Source of the DNA: an uncultured Clostridia bacterium
GTDB taxonomy: Bacteria; Bacillota; Clostridia; TANB77; CAG-508
NCBI GenBank assembly: GCA_948505485.1
Contig: CAOPQH010000025.1
Coordinates: 1-16,323 of the forward strand
Reading direction: 5' to 3'
Length of the DNA: 16,323 nucleotides
The notes under the pieces were generated by a model. It searched no databases. It saw only the letters and a program-made list of their open reading frames with translations, and was not told the origin of the DNA. The position numbers and the translations under genes were made by a program. Numbering within the stretch: position 1 is the stretch's first letter; the number at the start of each line of letters is the position of its first letter. This document shows, piece after piece, positions 14,526-16,323 of the stretch.

Positions 14526-14758
14526 TTATCCTTCTTCTTCAACTTTGATTATTCTATATCTACTTTCTCCACTTATTACTAAAAATTTTCCTTCTATAGA
14601 ACTAAATTATCTTGAAATATATTAATTCCTTGTTCCGTTGTGTAATTTTCCTCATTAAATCTTCCATCTCCTGCTGCTATATTAAGAATCTTTCCTTTAA
14701 ATCCTATCTTCTCTATTGCTTCTATTGTTTCTTTTTCTTCTGATCCCCATTTAGACAT
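14526..14758 (-). pseudogene. Remnant of a class I SAM-dependent methyltransferase
   Basis: Starting at ATG 14758, with AAAGGAG upstream, the frame reads MSKWGSEEKETIEAIEK, then GKILNIAAGDGRFN, which matches the SAM-binding motif I (hydrophobic-xxGxGxGRF). It continues only 20 residues to a TAG at 14596, for 54 codons, whereas such enzymes are normally 200 aa or more. In another phase (14606-14526) a second fragment, SIEGKFLVISGESRYRIIK, ends at TAA and looks like the C-terminal strand and tail of the same protein. I infer that the middle of the gene was lost and a frameshift followed. The family call rests on motif I and is moderate. It lies 36 bases after yhcG in the same direction and may have been transcribed with it. 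Substrate unknown. Confidence 0.62.
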
Positions 14759-14794
14759 AAAATTTCTCCTTTTCTTACTTCTGTTACTTTTACA

Positions 14795-15865
14795 TTATTC
14801 TTTCTCGTTTTCTTTTGCTAATTCAATCAATTCTTTCTCATCTTTAATAATCTTAATCAATTCTTCTTTCGTTGGTAAATAGGTTAAATATTTCGAAGCA
14901 TAAACATTTTTTACATCATCTCCTAGTGTCATTTCTACAACAGCATCATCTTTATCGGCACATAATAGTATTCCTATTGGTTCATTTTCTCCATCTATCA
15001 TTTGAGTTTTTTTATAATAATTCACATACATTTGCATTTGTCCAATATCTTGATGAGTTAGTTTTCCAATTTTTAAATCTATTATCACAAAACATTTCGC
15101 AAGACGGTTATAGAATATTAAATCCGGATAATAATATTCAGAGCCAATTTTAATTCTTTGTTGACTAGCTACATATGAAAATCCTCTTCCTAGTTCTAAC
15201 AAGAATTCAGTTAAATGGGATAATAAGGCCTTTTCTAAATCTGTTTCTAAATAGTTTTTGTTTTCCTTTAATCCAGCAAATTCAAAGATATAAGGGTTTT
15301 TCAATAGTTCCTCTGGTTGCTTTTCAATTAAACCTTTTGTTGATTCTACCATAATCTTATTTTTATCTGGAGATATTAAATATCTATCATATAATTTTGT
15401 ATTTATTTGTCTATTTAATTCTCTATATCCCCAATTAGATTTAATTGATTCAATTTCGTAAAATTCTCTCTCTTCTTTTCTATTTATCTTTATTAGTTCT
15501 TGAAAATGTGACCAACTTAATTCAGTCGGCACTGCCGACCAAATTGGATACATTTCATAAAATCTTCTCATTCTCCTAATACTAACTGGTGAAAAGCCAC
15601 TACCAAATTCATTGGTCAGCTTAGCTGACAATGTTTCTATTATCTTTTTTCCATAGCTTTCCTTGGCATGGCTTTCAGATAATTCATAAGTTATTTTTCC
15701 AACATACCAATAAACTTCAACCATAGTTGTATCAATATGTTTTAGCATTCTACCTCGTGCTACAATAATTTTATTTCTAATGTCAGCATATATTGTTTCA
15801 ATATCTATTAAATTATTATTTGTTTTACTAACAAGTTTTGATTCGGATATATTTTTATTATTCAT
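14795..15865 (-). CDS. yhcG: YhcG/DUF1016-family PD-(D/E)XK nuclease
   Basis: At 356 aa this has the length and two-part order of the YhcG family. The N-terminal DUF1016 region (about residues 20-170) has VYWYVGKITYE, SPVSIRRMRRFYEMYP and LSWSHFQELIKI; the C-terminal PD-(D/E)XK nuclease region (about 190-340) has YYYPDLIFYNR with Asp248 and IIDLK with Asp263 and Lys265, so the predicted metal site is intact, followed by GQMQMYVNYY. YhcG proteins are DNA nucleases common on mobile islands, sometimes beside restriction-modification or DNA-processing genes; their role is poorly defined. Here it is a lone gene between a long inverted repeat and a methyltransferase remnant. The start at 15865 has a weak ribosome binding site (GTGAG), and a promoter is likely at 15899-15928. 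The name is by family similarity. Confidence 0.93.
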   Translation of the reverse strand: MNNKNISESKLVSKTNNNLIDIETIYADIRNKIIVARGRMLKHIDTTMVEVYWYVGKITYELSESHAKESYGKKIIETLSAKLTNEFGSGFSPVSIRRMRRFYEMYPIWSAVPTELSWSHFQELIKINRKEEREFYEIESIKSNWGYRELNRQINTKLYDRYLISPDKNKIMVESTKGLIEKQPEELLKNPYIFEFAGLKENKNYLETDLEKALLSHLTEFLLELGRGFSYVASQQRIKIGSEYYYPDLIFYNRLAKCFVIIDLKIGKLTHQDIGQMQMYVNYYKKTQMIDGENEPIGILLCADKDDAVVEMTLGDDVKNVYASKYLTYLPTKEELIKIIKDEKELIELAKENEKE

Positions 15866-15898
15866 GGTATATCAACTCACTTTCGACTTATTTATATG

Positions 15899-15928
15899 AT
15901 TGTAACACATTTATATTGTTCTTTTCAA
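15899..15928 (-). promoter_or_regulatory. Likely promoter for yhcG within a hairpin
   Basis: Minus strand: -35 TTGAAA (15928-15923), 18-base spacer, -10 TACAAT (15904-15899). The -35 is in the loop and arm of an 11-bp hairpin, CATTTATATTG (15908-15918) against CAATATAAATG (15926-15936), which itself overlaps the edge of the long inverted repeat. The dyad could be an operator. Confidence 0.5.
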
Positions 15929-15932
15929 TATA

Positions 15933-16167
15933 AATGCATTATTTAAGTTTCGGTTTTTTTATTAATATTGATATCAGAAAAAAATTATATATTTAAAAGT
16001 TCCGTTCTTCAAGGCGTTTCAAAAATTTAAATATTCAAGTTGTTTAAACACACTCTAAACAGAATAAAAAATAAATTTTCAGGTCGAACTCACTTTTAAA
16101 TATATAATTTTTTTCTATAATCAATTTCTATATAATTATAAAAAAACCGAAACTTAAAAAATGCATT
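15933..16167. mobile_element. 235-bp long-inverted-repeat (MITE-like) element
   Basis: The left arm (15933-16000, 68 bases) and right arm (16092-16167, 76 bases) are inverted copies. The outer 30 positions, starting AATGCATT and including TTTAAGTTTCGG, match at 29; the inner 25 (15976-16000 against 16116-16092) match perfectly; the section between has diverged and differs by 8 bases in length. The arms enclose 91 bases with no ORF, which include the small palindrome TGTTTAAACA. It could be a miniature transposable element, a large hairpin RNA or a cruciform-forming site. I see no clear target-site duplication, so the mobile-element label is tentative. Confidence 0.6.
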
Positions 16168-16220
16168 AATTATATCTAATTAATCTAACAAATATCTGGC
16201 AAATCTATATTGAATTTAAA
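16168..16220. other. Group II intron 3' exon flank
   Basis: The 53 bases between the long inverted repeat and the predicted intron 3' end. No ORF is visible; an 8-bp inverted repeat, ATTAATTA/TAATTAAT, lies at about 16165-16184. The 15866-16220 stretch as a whole contains no gene. Confidence 0.4.
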
Positions 16221-16323
16221 ATCGAGTAGAGAATAAATAATTATTTTATTTATTCCCTCTCACACCACCGTACGTGCCGTTCGGGCATACGGCGGTTCAA
16301 TTTGTACATTCAATATGTACTTT
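16221..16323 (-). ncRNA. Group II intron, 3' end (domains V and VI), partial
   Basis: On the minus strand, 16296-16264 folds as domain V: a 9-bp lower helix (ACCGCCGTA with TACGGTGGT, one G-U pair), the two-base CG bulge, and an upper helix closed by CGAAC. The triad position reads CGC, as in class C and some related introns, rather than AGC. Domain VI follows as an AT-rich hairpin (about 16260-16228). An unpaired A at 16227 lies seven bases from a terminal CTACTCGAT at 16221; this is the expected branch point and AY end. A GTACAT/ATGTAC stem at 16321-16303 would be the end of domain IV. The intron-encoded protein and 5' end lie beyond the window. Confidence 0.85.

Noticed and set aside
1..16323. 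CRISPR arrays, tRNA and rRNA genes
   Set aside because: No regularly spaced identical repeats, cloverleaf-like segments or rRNA motifs were seen on either strand.

Overview
The window is very AT-rich and nearly every gene lies on the minus strand, with strong GGAGG-type ribosome binding sites and short AT-rich gaps. A YtvI-type sporulation membrane protein, the UvrA/UvrB/MurD/GuaA family members and the AT bias point to a low-GC, probably spore-forming Bacillota of the Clostridia type. TGA is used as a stop and Trp is TGG, so the code is standard. I cannot name a genus.

Layout in coordinate order. Positions 1-617 hold the N-terminal 205 codons of guaA (GMP synthase), cut by the window edge. 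Then come ytvI (714-1811), a cysteine-rich two-CBS-domain protein (1894-2343), a Pro/Asn-rich protein of unknown function (2429-3001), murD (3064-4470) and a cytidylate-kinase-like gene (4489-5187). The last two form a tight pair. A region of tiny genes follows: a plus-strand Asn-rich microprotein (5320-5418), a shared bidirectional terminator, a 38-aa membrane peptide (5515-5631) and an 86-aa membrane-anchored protein (5704-5964). Next are intact uvrA (6056-8881) and serine acetyltransferase cysE (8942-9466).

Between cysE and the next gene lies a plus-strand island (about 9506-9926). It has its own strong promoter, a perfect AT palindrome, a 71-aa orphan ORF, GC-richer hairpins, three copies of a 12-bp motif and a 12-bp flanking inverted repeat. 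After it come a MacB/FtsX-type ABC transporter fusion (9983-12334) and uvrB (12424-14380), which carries a single-base frameshift in an otherwise complete gene.

The right end looks accessory: an internally deleted methyltransferase remnant (14526-14758), a complete YhcG/DUF1016 PD-(D/E)XK nuclease (14795-15865), a 235-bp long-inverted-repeat element (15933-16167), and the 3' end (domains V and VI) of a group II intron (16221-16323) whose body lies beyond the window.

The core genes serve purine synthesis, peptidoglycan precursor synthesis, nucleotide-excision repair and cysteine synthesis. They look like a collection of small transcription units rather than one pathway operon. I did not find a recognisable multi-gene defence system. 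The most unusual items are the 9506-9926 island, the terminator hairpin that buries a ribosome binding site at 3002-3054, the long inverted repeat near the intron, and the uvrB lesion.
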